Shown: positions 17,381-30,445 of the stretch, piece by piece
Numbering within the stretch: position 1 is the first letter of the stretch
Layout of the letters: the number at the start of each line of letters is the position of its first letter
Assembly (NCBI RefSeq): GCF_900129975.1
Contig: NZ_FSRG01000004.1
Coordinates: 1 to 64,000, forward strand
Length of the DNA: 64,000 nucleotides
Reading direction: 5' to 3'
From: Halodesulfovibrio marinisediminis DSM 17456
GTDB lineage: Bacteria; Desulfobacterota; Desulfovibrionia; Desulfovibrionales; Desulfovibrionaceae
Made by a program: the position numbers and the translations under genes
Notes under the pieces: model-generated
Seen by the model: the letters and a program-made list of their open reading frames with translations, nothing else
Databases searched by the model: none
What the model was told of the DNA's origin: nothing

Positions 17381-18370
17381 CTAGCAAAGCCCTTCACCGG
17401 AACAAGTTGCATCATCACACTGTGCAAGATACCCACAGGCAAATGCCTTGGCATCCATTACCTTTTTGTTTGCCGGACGCAGCTTGTGCACTAGATACAC
17501 ACGGTCTGCAGTAGCAATAGCAATGGCATCATCCTGTAAACCAAGTACGGTTCCCGGCTTAACACCTTCTTCAAGGTCTAGACCGATGGTACCCGGCTCA
17601 ATTGCAACGCGGACAGGTTTCTTTTCAGCACGTTCGAGAATGAAATACCCGCCCGGCCAAGGAGAAATACCACGTAAATGAGCATGCAATTCTAACGCAG
17701 TCTTGTTCCAATCCAACAACCCTTCGGCTTTGGTTAACTTTGCTGCATGTGTTGAACGGTTATGATCCTGAACCTTAGGGTGCAGGTCACCAACAATAAG
17801 CTTCTGTAATGCTTCAACCAGCAACTCGCCGCCAAGTACAGCAAGTTCATCATGCAAAGTACCTGCTGTATCATCAATACCGATAGCAAGTGCACGCTGT
17901 AACAGGATCGGACCAGAATCCAAGCCTTTTTCCATCTGCATAATGGTAATACCGGTAACTGGATCACCGTTCATAATAGCACGCTGAATAGGTGCTGCGC
18001 CACGATATTTTGGTAACAGAGAAGCATGTACGTTAATAGCACCATACGTTGCAATATCAAGCACACGCTGCGGAAGAATAAGACCGTATGCTGCTACAAG
18101 TAAAACATCCGGCTTGAGCGCTGCCAGCTGCTCAACATCCACATCTTCTTTAAAATTCAGCGGCTGAAAAATATCGTAGCCATTTTCAAGAGCGAGCTTC
18201 TTTACGGCAGACGGCTTACACACCTGCCCACGTCCGCAAGGACGATCCGGTTGAGTGTATACACCAACGACGTCTGCTTCTTCCCACTGAGATACACGAT
18301 CTAAAATTGTTGCCGCAAAATCAGGGGTTCCCATATATACGACGCGAAGTTTACCTACCTTTTCATCCAT
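17381..18370 (-). CDS. fmt: Methionyl-tRNA formyltransferase
   Basis: 329 aa. Fmt formylates Met-tRNAfMet with 10-formyl-THF. The N-terminal domain has VVYMGTPDFAA, DRPCGRGQ and the catalytic-core INVHASLLPKYRGAAPIQRAI, then GITIMQMEKGLDSGPIL. The C-terminal OB domain has ISPWPGGYF. The C-terminus is Cys-rich (ACGYLAQCDDATCSGEGLC), which is unusual for Fmt and may bind metal. It overlaps the def stop by 16 bp and has AGGTGAAG before its ATG. Confidence 0.95.
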   Translation of the reverse strand: MDEKVGKLRVVYMGTPDFAATILDRVSQWEEADVVGVYTQPDRPCGRGQVCKPSAVKKLALENGYDIFQPLNFKEDVDVEQLAALKPDVLLVAAYGLILPQRVLDIATYGAINVHASLLPKYRGAAPIQRAIMNGDPVTGITIMQMEKGLDSGPILLQRALAIGIDDTAGTLHDELAVLGGELLVEALQKLIVGDLHPKVQDHNRSTHAAKLTKAEGLLDWNKTALELHAHLRGISPWPGGYFILERAEKKPVRVAIEPGTIGLDLEEGVKPGTVLGLQDDAIAIATADRVYLVHKLRPANKKVMDAKAFACGYLAQCDDATCSGEGLC

Positions 18371-18855
18371 TTCTTCACCTTCTTGTCGTACATTGAACGT
18401 TTAAGACGGCTGATTTTATCGATAAAAAGAACACCATCAAGGTGATCAATTTCATGCTGCAAGCAAATAGCAAGAAGGCCGTCAGCTTCAATTGTCACAT
18501 CATTTCCCTCCAAGTCCTGTGCTTTAACAGTCACAGTCTCGGAGCGCTTCACTTTAGCGCGGTACCCAGGAACAGACAGACAACCCTCTTCAGAATCGCA
18601 AGAACCATCAGCTGTAATAATCTCAGGGTTAACGAGTGTCATCAGCTCATTACGAACTTCAGGGCCAGAAACATCCACGACAACAAGGCGATGCAGTGCT
18701 CCAACCTGCGGTGCAGCAAGACCGATCCCCTCTTCCTTGTACATGGTCTCAACCATTGCTTCAGCAAGCTCTTTGATCTCTTCAGTAACTTTTTCGATCG
18801 GCTTACTCTTCTCAACAAGACGGGTATCAGGGTAATGTAATACTTCACAAATCAT
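18355..18855 (-). CDS. def: Peptide deformylase
   Basis: 166 aa. It removes the N-formyl group from nascent proteins. All three motifs are present: GIGLAAPQVG near residues 43-52, EGCLS near 89-93 and QHEIDHLDG near 131-139, giving the Cys and two His metal ligands. It is first in the def-fmt-DUF116-rsmB operon. The C-terminal lysine-rich KKVKKWMKR is within the fmt start overlap. Confidence 0.96.
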   Translation of the reverse strand: MICEVLHYPDTRLVEKSKPIEKVTEEIKELAEAMVETMYKEEGIGLAAPQVGALHRLVVVDVSGPEVRNELMTLVNPEIITADGSCDSEEGCLSVPGYRAKVKRSETVTVKAQDLEGNDVTIEADGLLAICLQHEIDHLDGVLFIDKISRLKRSMYDKKVKKWMKR

Positions 18856-18983
18856 CTATATCTCTCCCTCCGGTAACTCATCGACCGGAACGGTTGTATG
18901 CTCTGTCTCTTAAAAAGACAATTTATCACCGCACCTCTTATTTATATAAGCATGGTTTTGCTCACTGGGAAGGTGCATAGTTT

Positions 18984-19058
18984 TCTGAAAGTTTTTTACA
19001 GCCTCTGGCGGGCAGAGGGGGAACCCCGTTTTTGAAAAAAACGGGGTTCCCCCTCTGC
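18984..19058 (-). repeat. Intergenic hairpin element followed by a CCGCC(A/G)GAGGCT tail (copy 1)
   Basis: 19012-19058 is an inverted repeat with arms of about 20 bp (GCAGAGGGGGAACCCCGTTT and complement) around a GAA loop. On the minus strand it is followed by CCGCCAGAGGCT. The same layout recurs at 29108-29160. It sits in the 290-bp gap before def. It could stop transcription from the TPR-lipoprotein side, but lacks a classical U tail. Confidence 0.7.
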
Positions 19059-19144
19059 ATTCCTCTTCCTGAAAAAACGTATAAGAATTTCTTACCCGTA
19101 CCTTCAAAAAAGGACTTCACCAAAGTATATTACGTTCATTAAAA

Positions 19145-19924
19145 TTATTTCTGTAAACTCTTCAACCTGAACTCAACGACACGCGGGTTCGGATAAGTTT
19201 CACGAATATCTTGTAATAACGCTATGGCCTTTTGTGGCTGTTCCTGCTGCTCATAAATATCAGCCAGCAACAATTTTGCTCGCGCCATGAGTGTGACTTC
19301 GACAGCCTCATATTGCAACAGATTATTCAGATTCTTCTCTGCTTCAACATGATTACCTAAAAAAGCGTAAGCTTGCGCAAGCTCATAAATACACAACTGC
19401 TTATGTCCGGAGTTATTGTACTCCAACTCTCGGCAATCTTTAAAGGCGTCCACTGCAAGCCCGTACTCACCACGCATAAGGTAAGCTTTTCCAAGATTGG
19501 CATATGCTGTTGCTTCTTCTTCAATTTTCACCGCAGGAGCACTTAATAACTGCGACCATACTGTGATTGCTTCCGACCAGAGCCCACCTTCAATAAGCAT
19601 GTTTCCTTTTTTTACTAAGACCTGCCTATATCTATCCGGCTCTCCAGAGTACTCCAAAAGCATTGCATCCAGCAATTCAATGGCTCGGTTTTTGTTTCCC
19701 CGAACAGTTCCGGCAACCTCAACAAGCCGGTTCCAGACGTTCCAACGCTCTATCCCGCTATCGTTATCACGCAGGTAACGTTGATAAAAACGTTCTGCTT
19801 CTGTGTATTCTTTATTGATGAATGCTTTTCGAGCTCTAGAAAGTTCATCCTCGATCTCCGACTGCATGCAGCCGGAGACGAGGATACTTACTATTACGAG
19901 AAGCAAGAGAACGCTTCGGTCCAT
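19145..19924 (-). CDS. TPR-repeat lipoprotein downstream of gyrA
   Basis: 259 aa. Lipoprotein signal with lipobox VSGC (Cys19), so it is probably anchored to a membrane facing the periplasm. Helical TPR units follow, e.g. ARKAFINKEYTEAERFYQRYL, then AYANLGKAYLMRGEYGLAVDAFKDC and ELAQAYAFLGNHVEAEKNL, to the end. It resembles BamD/YbgF-like scaffolds, but I assign no partner. It lies 3 bp from the gyrA stop, so it is probably cotranscribed with gyrA. Confidence 0.85.
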   Translation of the reverse strand: MDRSVLLLLVIVSILVSGCMQSEIEDELSRARKAFINKEYTEAERFYQRYLRDNDSGIERWNVWNRLVEVAGTVRGNKNRAIELLDAMLLEYSGEPDRYRQVLVKKGNMLIEGGLWSEAITVWSQLLSAPAVKIEEEATAYANLGKAYLMRGEYGLAVDAFKDCRELEYNNSGHKQLCIYELAQAYAFLGNHVEAEKNLNNLLQYEAVEVTLMARAKLLLADIYEQQEQPQKAIALLQDIRETYPNPRVVEFRLKSLQK

Positions 19925-19927
19925 TTG

Positions 19928-22366
19928 TTATTCCTGATCGTCCTGCTGCTGTTCAACAACACGGTCAAAGCCAACAACGTGTCCGCCTTTATCCATATTA
20001 ACAAGACGTACACCCTGTGTTGCGCGACCTACAGAACGAATTTCCTTAACTTCCATGCGGATAACTTTGTTATCGGAAGTCAAAAGAATAAGTTCATCTT
20101 CAAGCAGTACTGGAATTGCGCCGAGAACCTTACCGGTTTTCGGTGTTACCTTAAAGTTGATGATACCCTTACCACCACGAGACTGAATACGATAGAGCTC
20201 TACTCTGGTACGTTTACCGTAGCCGTTTTCAGCAACAGTCATAATTTCGCATTCAGTATCACTACGCAGGGTTACACATGCTACAACTTCATCGTCACCT
20301 TTAAGCGCAATACCTTTTACACCGGTTGCTGAACGTCCCATAGCACGTACATCCGTGCAGGAGAAGCGGATAGCGATACCGGAAGCGGTTGTCAGAACAA
20401 TCTGACAATTATCGTCAACCTCACGGACCATAATGAGTTCGTCATTCTCTTTAAGACCTACTGCAATAATGCCAGTACGACGACTCTTCTTGTACAATTC
20501 AGCGCTGGAGCGCTTAACCATGCCGTTCTTGGTCGCAAAGAGGAAGTAGCGATCTTCGTCAAAATCACGAACACATAAGGCTGTTGTGATCCACTCGTTA
20601 TTTTCAAGCGGCAACAGGTTCGCAATATGTACGCCTTTCGCAGTACGGGAACCTTCTGCAACCTGATGAACCTTCATCTGGAACATACGTCCCTTATTAC
20701 TAAAGAGAAGCAGGTGCTGATGGTTGGAGGTTGTCAGGAAGTCCTGAACAAAGTCTCCGTCACCGGTATGTAGACCAGCAACCCCTTTACCGCCACGTCG
20801 CTGAGCACGGTACGCATCAAGGGTTGTACGCTTAATGTAACCACGGCGGGAAAGAGTAATGACTACGTCGTCATCAGGAATGAGGTCTTCGATCTCAATA
20901 CCATCAAGCTCATCAAACTCGATAGAGGTACGACGAGGCGTTGCGTAGCGTTCATTGATGTATTCAAGCTCTTCACGAATAACACCACGCAGTACTTCAC
21001 GATTTTCGAGAATTGATGTGAGGTATTCGATAAGTTTGATGAGCTCGTTATATTCTTCAAGAAGTTTTTCGTGCTCAAGGTTAGTCAGACGCTGGAGGCG
21101 CATGTCGAGGATTGCCTGTGCCTGAACATCTGAAAGCTCGAATCGATCTTTAAGAGCCAGCTTTGCATCTGCTGCTGTTTTGGATGCTCGAATGATTTTA
21201 ACAACTTCATCGATATTATCCAGAGCAATACGCAGACCTTCAAGAATGTGTGCACGTGCTTCTGCTTTACGCAAATCGTAACGTGTACGACGGATAATAA
21301 CTTCACGGCGATGATCAAGGAAATGAAGCAACGCGGTGCGTAAGTTAAGAAGTTGTGGCTTGTTGTTAACAACTGCCAGCATGTTGATACCGAAGGAAGT
21401 TTCCAGCGGAGTAAACTTATACAGGGAGTTAATAACAATCTCCGGAATGGTGCCGCGTTTAAGATCAATAACAACGCGAATACCTTTACGGTCAGATTCA
21501 TCACGGAGGTCGGTAATACCTTCGATTTTACGGTCGTTAACCAGAGATGCTATTTTTTCTACAAGAGAAGATTTGTTGAGTGCGTATGGAATCTCTCTAA
21601 TAACAAGAGACTGGAGTCCTTTTTTACGCTCCTCAATTTCAACTTTACCGCGAACTTTTACTGTACCGCGACCGGTATTGTATGCATCTACAAGACCTTT
21701 ACCCGCGTAGCAGAAACCGCCAGTCGGGAAATCAGGTCCCTTAACGTGTTCCATAAGCTGGGACACCTTAGCATCGCGGTTTTCAAGCAGAATAAGTAAT
21801 GCACCAATCAATTCACCAAGGTTATGCGGTGGAATATTGGTAGCCATACCAACCGCAATACCTGAAGTACCGTTAAGTAATAAGTTTGGCACCTTGGTTG
21901 GAAGCACGCTTGGTTCGAGAAGGGTGTTATCGTAGTTCGGACGGAACTCAACAGTTTCCTTTTCGATATCGCTCAAAAACTCACCTGCAAGACGGGACAT
22001 ACGTGATTCGGTGTAACGCATTGCCGCTGCAGCATCGCCATCGATGGAACCAAAGTTACCCTGACCATCAACGAGTGGGTCACGCATTGCGAACGGCTGC
22101 GCCATACGTACCAAAGCATCGTATACCGCAGAGTCACCATGCGGGTGGTACTTACCGATTACGTCACCGACGATACGTGCAGATTTCTTATGTGCACGAT
22201 TGAATGAGTTACCAAGCTCATGCTGTGCGTACATGATACGTCTGTGTACCGGCTTAAGACCGTCTCGGGCATCCGGGATAGCACGGCCGACAATAACACT
22301 GAGGGAATACTCAAGATATGCTTTCTTGAGCTCCTCTTCGATAGTAATTTGCGGTTCTAGTGACAC
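19928..22366 (-). CDS. gyrA: DNA gyrase subunit A
   Basis: 812 aa. The breakage-reunion domain has the catalytic Tyr118 in [12 protein letters not shown]. The quinolone-determining region [17 protein letters not shown] keeps Ser79 and Asp83 (E. coli Ser83 and Asp87), so the sequence looks wild-type. The GyrA-box QRRGGKG near residue 525 opens the C-terminal wrapping domain. The C-terminus is short and acidic. It lies 10 bp after the gyrB stop. Confidence 0.97.
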   Translation of the reverse strand: MSLEPQITIEEELKKAYLEYSLSVIVGRAIPDARDGLKPVHRRIMYAQHELGNSFNRAHKKSARIVGDVIGKYHPHGDSAVYDALVRMAQPFAMRDPLVDGQGNFGSIDGDAAAAMRYTESRMSRLAGEFLSDIEKETVEFRPNYDNTLLEPSVLPTKVPNLLLNGTSGIAVGMATNIPPHNLGELIGALLILLENRDAKVSQLMEHVKGPDFPTGGFCYAGKGLVDAYNTGRGTVKVRGKVEIEERKKGLQSLVIREIPYALNKSSLVEKIASLVNDRKIEGITDLRDESDRKGIRVVIDLKRGTIPEIVINSLYKFTPLETSFGINMLAVVNNKPQLLNLRTALLHFLDHRREVIIRRTRYDLRKAEARAHILEGLRIALDNIDEVVKIIRASKTAADAKLALKDRFELSDVQAQAILDMRLQRLTNLEHEKLLEEYNELIKLIEYLTSILENREVLRGVIREELEYINERYATPRRTSIEFDELDGIEIEDLIPDDDVVITLSRRGYIKRTTLDAYRAQRRGGKGVAGLHTGDGDFVQDFLTTSNHQHLLLFSNKGRMFQMKVHQVAEGSRTAKGVHIANLLPLENNEWITTALCVRDFDEDRYFLFATKNGMVKRSSAELYKKSRRTGIIAVGLKENDELIMVREVDDNCQIVLTTASGIAIRFSCTDVRAMGRSATGVKGIALKGDDEVVACVTLRSDTECEIMTVAENGYGKRTRVELYRIQSRGGKGIINFKVTPKTGKVLGAIPVLLEDELILLTSDNKVIRMEVKEIRSVGRATQGVRLVNMDKGGHVVGFDRVVEQQQDDQE

Positions 22367-22375
22367 GTAGCTCTC

Positions 22376-25926
<3,551 letters not shown>

Positions 25927-25955
25927 ATGATCTCCTTGTAGTTATTGTAGGGGCT

Positions 25956-26047
25956 GTTACTATGTTATTAACTTTGGTAACTGTTTGATTTTTCATACTT
26001 ATATTGTGTCACTAAAAATAACCCGTTAGTAACCGGGTGCGCGTAAC
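25956..26047 (-). promoter_or_regulatory. dnaA-dnaN intergenic region with repeated GTTAC/GTAAC words
   Basis: The words GTTAC (25956), GTAAC (25977-25981), GTTAGTAAC (26025-26033) and GTAAC (26043-26047) occur in 92 bp, and GTTACC also lies upstream of dnaA at 27445. ACCCG and CGGGT around GTTAGTAAC can pair. It probably holds the dnaN promoter and may be a control site; the binder is unknown. Confidence 0.4.
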
Positions 26048-26061
26048 TAAAGGCGTGTTTT

Positions 26062-27405
26062 TTACTTTGTCGCAGTTAGACACTTTTCCTTCAGCTCGTT
26101 TATTAAAAGTTTCGTATCTTTGTTCTTAACTATAAATTTCTTAATTTTATTAACCGCATAGATAACGGTAGAATGGTCTTTTCCGCCAAACATTCTACCA
26201 AGAGCCGGATACGATGAACCAAGAAGTGTACGGGTCAGATACATGGCAACCTGTCTGGCGAGTACGATCTTCTGGTGTCGTTTTTCACTTAATAAATCTT
26301 TTGCCTGCAGCATGTAGTGTTCAGCTACCACCCTGATAATAATGTCAGAGGTAAGCGGATTAGACTTTGTGTTGTCCGTGTGTTCGATAATCTGATTAAA
26401 TTCATATTCAGAGACTTCTGTGTTCATCAGGTCCTTAAATGCTGCAAGCTTGAGCAGTACACCCTGTAACAATCTGAAGTCATCAAAACGCTGACATAGC
26501 AGGATAATCTGGTCATTGGTCAGCTTTATCTGATTATCTTTCAGGTGGCTTGTGGCATACTTGATCCTGATGTCCATATCCTGAGGCTTTAATTGAGCCA
26601 GCAGTCCCCACTCCAGACGGGAGCGTAAGGTGGGCAGCAGAAAGTCATGCGCAGTCAATCCATCCGTACAACAGAATACCATCTGCTTATTGTTGTCATG
26701 GAATGCATCAAAGAGCGCGATAAGCTCTTCCTGTAGAATTGGAAAATCTTCCAGTCGCTGTAAGTCATCCAATAAAAAGAAATTCTTCTGAACAATTTTT
26801 TTGCGCATCTCAAATCGGGCGCCGGGGCTGCCGTCCTGATATAGCGCCGCAAGATCTTCAATGTTCCCTAAGAACACTGACTCCTCTCCGCGCTGTTCAA
26901 TGATTGAGTGTGCAATAGCTCGCAATAGATGGGTTTTTCCGCTTCCAGAAGGGCCGGCAATAACGAGCGGATTATACTTCGGGGAAATCTCCGCCTTGGC
27001 CACTTCTTTTGCGCTTGCAACAGGGAATACATTTTTAGCGTTGTGTAAAAATGTATCGAACGTAAACTGATTATTGCTCACCGCGCGGCTGACGATAGGT
27101 GTTGGTTTTTCCTGCGTATCAGCAGGTCGTGCAGCATGTGTTTTTTCAGTTACAGCGGGGGCAGGTTCCGTAATTGGTGTGTCGTATAAGACAACCACTT
27201 CCGGACTGATGTATTCCCGCACTGCCTGTTCCAGAGCAGCTTTTCCATGTGTAGTGAACCATGAGCCGAAAAAAGCGTGAGGAAAAGCAACAGATACGCT
27301 TTTTTCAACATCACCATAGCGTATCGTGAGGGGGTCGAACCAGTTGCGAAGCTCCTTTTCAGGATACCGCTGTTCGAGAAAAGATCTCAGCCCGTTTTTC
27401 AGCAA
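26062..27405 (-). CDS. dnaA: Chromosomal replication initiator DnaA
   Basis: 447 aa. Domain I starts LEQRYPEKELRNWFDPL; domain II is a short linker (about 75-110). The AAA+ domain III has Walker A GPSGSGKT (151-158) and Walker B FFLLDDLQ (about 219). Domain IV ends with the DNA-binding signature GGKDHSTVIYAVNKI. The start is probably TTG at 27405, with CTG next; no strong ribosome site is visible, so initiation may be weak. A perfect GCCTGA-AA-TCAGGC palindrome (27462-27475) lies in its leader. Confidence 0.95.
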   Translation of the reverse strand: MLKNGLRSFLEQRYPEKELRNWFDPLTIRYGDVEKSVSVAFPHAFFGSWFTTHGKAALEQAVREYISPEVVVLYDTPITEPAPAVTEKTHAARPADTQEKPTPIVSRAVSNNQFTFDTFLHNAKNVFPVASAKEVAKAEISPKYNPLVIAGPSGSGKTHLLRAIAHSIIEQRGEESVFLGNIEDLAALYQDGSPGARFEMRKKIVQKNFFLLDDLQRLEDFPILQEELIALFDAFHDNNKQMVFCCTDGLTAHDFLLPTLRSRLEWGLLAQLKPQDMDIRIKYATSHLKDNQIKLTNDQIILLCQRFDDFRLLQGVLLKLAAFKDLMNTEVSEYEFNQIIEHTDNTKSNPLTSDIIIRVVAEHYMLQAKDLLSEKRHQKIVLARQVAMYLTRTLLGSSYPALGRMFGGKDHSTVIYAVNKIKKFIVKNKDTKLLINELKEKCLTATK

Positions 27406-27719
27406 AATAAATCTACTACTTTCGGTTGGTTATTAGCAAAAGTTGTTACCTAATTTCTCGTGCCTGAAATCAGGCGACGCAACCTTAGTTATATATCAAA
27501 AAACAAAGGGTAAGCCAAGCAATCGCCGTTCTGCGCCTGTTTTTTTCGACAAAATGAGTCTAAAGCTATCTTCCCCCTTTTTAAGGCATTCTAAGGGCGT
27601 TCTGTGCGAAATCGAAGGTTCGGCTAAAAAAAATCATAAAAATAATTCTTACGATGATTGTTTGTAGTTGTTTTGAACTTTTTTGTTTTCGGCAGGCAGG
27701 TACCTCTAGCTAGGAATTT

Positions 27720-27900
27720 TTTCTGGAAAGATATCGTGAAAGGACTTTTTTGAAGGTGTTAGGAACAAGTTATGTACAAACATAAATGTTCGTAAGATGT
27801 TGTTTGATTTCTTTGAAAAAAAAATGGGATAAAAAAGTTACGAACATTTTCCACTGATATGAGTTAGGAACATGTTGTAGATAACGTATCTGCGGTAGCC
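27720..27900. other. Candidate replication origin (oriC)
   Basis: The 643-bp gap between divergent dnaA and the RluA gene is AT-rich. It has DnaA-box-like words TTATCTACA (minus, 27876-27884, 8/9 to TTATCCACA), TTATGTACA (27770-27778, 7/9) and TTTTCCACT (27847-27855, 7/9). A second word, TTAGGAACA (27759-27767 and 27864-27872) or TTACGAACA (27838-27846 and, inverted, 27787-27795), is interleaved. AT-rich stretches near 27630-27660 could unwind. Gene direction changes here. Confidence 0.65.
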
Positions 27901-28048
27901 AATTGAAATATGATGCAGTACAAATGCGGGATATTAAAAATTTGAATAGTAGAATGCCGCAAACGAATGTGAATGGTTGCCCCCTGTAGAAGAGATCTAA
28001 GTAAAAAAATTTCAGAGGGGATTCGTTCAAGGCTGAGAAAGGATTTTC

Positions 28049-28969
28049 ATGGGAAGTAAGGTTGAGTTTGTTAGGGTAACCCCAGAAGAAGCTGGTCAGA
28101 AGTTATTACAGTTTTTACAGCGCCGTGTGGATAAAGATGTTCCTAAGAGCGCAATTATGCGTTGGATCAGGACAGGACAGGTGCGCGTGAATAAAGGACG
28201 CGTGAAGCCTTTTGTGCGTTTAAAGCAGGATGATATGGTGCGTATCCCACCATATACTATCGATGAGTTGAGAGCTTCTGAGCAGAAAAAAGAAAAACTG
28301 GATTCAGCGAAAGAGCACGTTGAGCTTATTATTGTTGGTGAAGCTGATGGCTTGCTTGTGTTGTATAAGCCTGCGGGGTTGCCGGTTCAACCGGGGACAG
28401 GGCATGCGGACGCTGTGACCACTCGTTTGAAGGCAAAATATGCTGATGCACCATTTTGCCCTACTCCTGCTCATCGGTTGGATAAAAATACATCTGGCCT
28501 ACTGTTGGTTGCGACCAGCTATACTCGTTTGCAAGAACTTCATGAACTTTTTCGTAATGAGCATGCGCTGGGTAAACATTATCTTGCCTGGGTTGAAGGC
28601 CGCTGGAAATATCCCGACACAGTCGAGCTCCATGATCAATTGAGTAAACAGACTCAAGAAGACGGAAAAGAGCGTATGGAGACTGGTGGAGGGAAAGAGT
28701 CTCTTTGCACTGTCACCCCGCTGCTCGTAACAAATAGAAAATCTTTGCTGCACATTTCATTACAGACAGGTCGTACGCATCAGATTCGAGTGCAACTTTC
28801 TAGCAGAAACCATCCTATTATCGGTGATACTAAATATAACGGCTTGCCGAATACACAAGGAATGCTGCTCCATGCATGGCGGATTGTTTTACCTGATGAA
28901 TCCTTCATCTGTATGCCTAGATGGACCCCCCCTTTTGATGTTGGAGCTGAACTTGTTAGTAATATCTAA
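28049..28969 (+). CDS. RluA-family 23S rRNA pseudouridine synthase
   Basis: 306 aa. An S4 RNA-binding domain (about 10-70) has SAIMRWIRTGQVRVNKGRVKP. The catalytic motif HRLDKNTSG holds Asp145. TGRTHQIRVQLSSRNHPIIGDTKYN is the C-terminal signature. It is RluC- or RluD-like; which uridines it modifies cannot be told. AAAGGA precedes the ATG. It reads away from the origin. Confidence 0.93.
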   Translation: MGSKVEFVRVTPEEAGQKLLQFLQRRVDKDVPKSAIMRWIRTGQVRVNKGRVKPFVRLKQDDMVRIPPYTIDELRASEQKKEKLDSAKEHVELIIVGEADGLLVLYKPAGLPVQPGTGHADAVTTRLKAKYADAPFCPTPAHRLDKNTSGLLLVATSYTRLQELHELFRNEHALGKHYLAWVEGRWKYPDTVELHDQLSKQTQEDGKERMETGGGKESLCTVTPLLVTNRKSLLHISLQTGRTHQIRVQLSSRNHPIIGDTKYNGLPNTQGMLLHAWRIVLPDESFICMPRWTPPFDVGAELVSNI

Positions 28970-29107
28970 TTGTTAGATTGTATTTTTTTATTGAAATAAA
29001 TTTTTCGCTGTCCTCACTATTTACGTACTCCCGAGGTGGTGGCGTAAAAGCTGTGAGAGAAAAATAAAAAACCTACTGAACTCGCGAGTAAAAGTCTTTG
29101 GAGATTC

Positions 29108-29160
29108 TTAAGAACCTTTCTATTGAGAAAGGTTCTTAGACCGCCGGAGGCTTGTCGAAG
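29108..29160 (+). repeat. Intergenic hairpin element with CCGCCGGAGGCT tail (copy 2)
   Basis: TTAAGAACCTTTCT and AGAAAGGTTCTTAG form a 14-bp hairpin (29109-29138), followed by ACCGCCGGAGGCT. The layout equals that at 18984-19058. It lies immediately before the SbcD-like gene, whose start has CACCGGAG-like bases upstream. Confidence 0.65.
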
Positions 29161-29182
29161 ACCCACCGGAGTCTGACCACCT

Positions 29183-30445
29183 ATGAAACCGACATTTTCT
29201 TTCATCCACGCAGCAGATTTGCATCTGGACGCAGCCTTTAAAGGTGTTGCTAATGTATCACCAAGGCTTGCGGGTGTACTGCAATCCTCTACTTTTGAGG
29301 CGTTGGAACGTTTGACGCAACTTGCGTGTAGCGAACGTCCATTGTTCGTCGTTCTTGTTGGCGATATCTACAATCAGGAAGACCAGAGCTTGAAGGCACG
29401 CTTTGCATTGTTAGATGCGTGTAAGAGGATGCGCGACGTGGGGGTGCGAGTCTTTATTGTTCACGGAAACCATGACCCACTACAGGAGACTGAAAGATCA
29501 TTTAGTTTTCCTGAAAACGTGCATGTGTTTGGGACTGATGGTGTTGAACAGGTGCGAATAGAAGATGCGGAAGGGGAGCTTGTTACTGTCGTACATGGCG
29601 TAAGCCATGGCAAACATAATGAGCGTAGAAAGCTTGCCAGACTGTATAGCCGTACTGAGGACGAGGTGGTTCAGGTGGCGGTGTTACATTGCACTGTGGA
29701 TTCGGTTGCAGCTTCTGAGCAATATGCTCCGGCGAGCGTGGCTGATTTTGCCAAGTCAGGCATTGAATACTGGGCGCTTGGTCATATCCATGAACAGCAG
29801 GTTGTGAGCCGTGAGCCGTTTGTTGCGTATTCAGGCAATATTCAAGGCTTGCATATTAACGAACAGGGTGAACGTGGTTGTTTAATGGTCACTGTTGCAG
29901 ATGGTCAGATTTCAACAGAACACTACACGCTTGGCGTAATTCAGTGGAAGATTGAGAAAGTAGATATTTCTGCCGTAGAAAAACTCGATATGTTGGAAGA
30001 AGTGGTTGAATCCCGTCTTGAAGACCTTGTGCAGCAACTCCCAGAGAACTGTAAGGGAGTGATTGTACGCCTTGTGCTCGAAGGCCGCAGTGTACTCGAC
30101 GGTGAGTTGAGGAAGAACGGTGCGGTGAAGGAATTTGCGGATCGTATTCGTGAGGGACAAATGGAGAATAATCCGTTTGTTTGGCTTAAAGATATAGAAC
30201 TTGCCTGTAAACCGGATGTAGATATTGAAGCTATGCGAAGCCGTCCAGACCTGCTTGGTGAGGCTCTGACGGTTGCAGAGCAGCTGACAAGTGAAGACGG
30301 TGCTGGAGAGCTTCGTGAAGCTGTGAGTGAACTATTCAGTTCTCCAACCAGTAAGCGGCATCTGACAATTCTTTCTGATGAAGAGCTGACGCAACTGGCG
30401 ACAGAAGCACAATACGTATGCCTTGATTTACTGGAGGCAGAATAA
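29183..30445 (+). CDS. SbcD/YhaO-like metallophosphoesterase (DNA repair exonuclease)
   Basis: 420 aa. The Mre11-type motifs are visible: HAADLHLD (residues 9-16), VGDIYN near 55, HGNHDPL near 95, CTVDS near 171 and GHIHEQ near 195. A C-terminal helical domain probably docks the partner ATPase. The stop overlaps the ATPase ATG (TAATG), a coupled pair like YhaO-YhaN or SbcDC. Likely role is nucleolytic end processing; the sequence does not show its substrate. Confidence 0.9.
   Translation: MKPTFSFIHAADLHLDAAFKGVANVSPRLAGVLQSSTFEALERLTQLACSERPLFVVLVGDIYNQEDQSLKARFALLDACKRMRDVGVRVFIVHGNHDPLQETERSFSFPENVHVFGTDGVEQVRIEDAEGELVTVVHGVSHGKHNERRKLARLYSRTEDEVVQVAVLHCTVDSVAASEQYAPASVADFAKSGIEYWALGHIHEQQVVSREPFVAYSGNIQGLHINEQGERGCLMVTVADGQISTEHYTLGVIQWKIEKVDISAVEKLDMLEEVVESRLEDLVQQLPENCKGVIVRLVLEGRSVLDGELRKNGAVKEFADRIREGQMENNPFVWLKDIELACKPDVDIEAMRSRPDLLGEALTVAEQLTSEDGAGELREAVSELFSSPTSKRHLTILSDEELTQLATEAQYVCLDLLEAE

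Noticed and set aside
27340-27440. tRNA-like GGTCGAACC near the dnaA start
   Set aside because: It is inside dnaA coding sequence and no cloverleaf can be drawn.
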